From Pseudomonadota bacterium (GTDB lineage: Bacteria; Pseudomonadota; Alphaproteobacteria; Rhizobiales; Hyphomicrobiaceae): 5,052 nt of DNA. Positions 5,033 to 5,052 of the stretch are shown here, one piece after another. The notes beneath the pieces are model-generated. The model ran no database searches and had not been told where the DNA came from. It saw only the letters and a program-made list of their open reading frames with translations. Position 1 is the first letter of the stretch; every line of letters begins with the position of its first letter. The translations under genes and the position numbers were made by a program. The stretch lies in NCBI GenBank assembly GCA_021816505.1, contig JAKAXS010000246.1:1-5052 (forward strand), read 5' to 3'.

Positions 5033-5052
5033 GCGTCATCCAGGCTCGCCCC

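Larger units (their letters stand above)
4697..5052. repeat. Tandem REPIN/BIME-like array, continues past the right edge
   Basis: Three units of period 112, 112 and 109 bases start at 4720, 4832 and 4944, preceded by a diverged linker copy at 4697-4719. The units differ by only five substitutions and one three-base deletion, so the array is recent or homogenised. Because 112 is not a multiple of three, no coding frame persists across units. It lies 26 bases after ctaA and could also stabilise or terminate its transcript. No unique spacers are present, so this is not CRISPR. The window ends exactly at a unit boundary, so the true copy number is unknown. Confidence 0.93.

Noticed and set aside
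4697..5052. CRISPR array
   Set aside because: Whole 112-base units repeat with no unique spacers, and the internal palindromes fit REPINs.
4720..5052. Repeat-encoded protein
   Set aside because: The period of 112 is not a multiple of three, so the frame changes in each unit and stops occur.

Overview
The window is GC-rich, densely coded bacterial chromosome. A COX15-type haem A synthase sits next to a DUF2842 membrane protein, and DUF2842 is a family I know mainly from Alphaproteobacteria. The low-complexity Ala/Lys-rich secreted protein and the overall base composition also fit that class, and Hyphomicrobiales (the rhizobial/Hyphomicrobium order) is my best guess. The order is an inference from gene content, not a measured placement.

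Layout, left to right. (1) 1-583, minus: the N-terminal 194 codons of a secreted Ala/Lys/Glu-rich protein that runs off the left edge. (2) 756-1613, minus: a complete alpha/beta-hydrolase (carboxylesterase/lipase type) with its catalytic triad; its stop codon lies in the loop of a strong intrinsic terminator (739-770). (3) 1614-1872: a 259-base divergent intergenic region with four CGGAAT/ATTCCG hexamers. (4) 1873-3222, plus: a GumC/Wzz-like polysaccharide co-polymerase with two membrane anchors, a long periplasmic coiled coil and no kinase domain. (5) 3254-3466, minus: a 70-residue DUF2842 protein, convergent with the previous gene. (6) 3467-3605: a divergent control region with two GC-rich hairpins and a possible sigma-70-like promoter. 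(7) 3606-4670, plus: ctaA (COX15-type haem A synthase). (8) 4697-5052: a tandem array of palindromic repeats that runs to the right edge.

The array is the most distinctive element. Each roughly 112-base unit holds two REP-like palindromes in opposite orientation, each headed by an outward-facing GTAG tetranucleotide, i.e. a REPIN/BIME architecture. Three near-identical REPINs are separated by a 23-base linker, and a diverged linker copy also precedes the first REPIN. It begins 26 bases after the ctaA stop codon. Structures of this kind are associated with RAYT (TnpA-REP) transposases; none is encoded in the window.

The genes do not form one pathway. CtaA serves cytochrome aa3 oxidase assembly, the co-polymerase serves envelope polysaccharide export, and the hydrolase and secreted protein have no assignable pathway. 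The window looks like ordinary core chromosome with an embedded repeat array. I see no clear evidence for a new multi-gene system.
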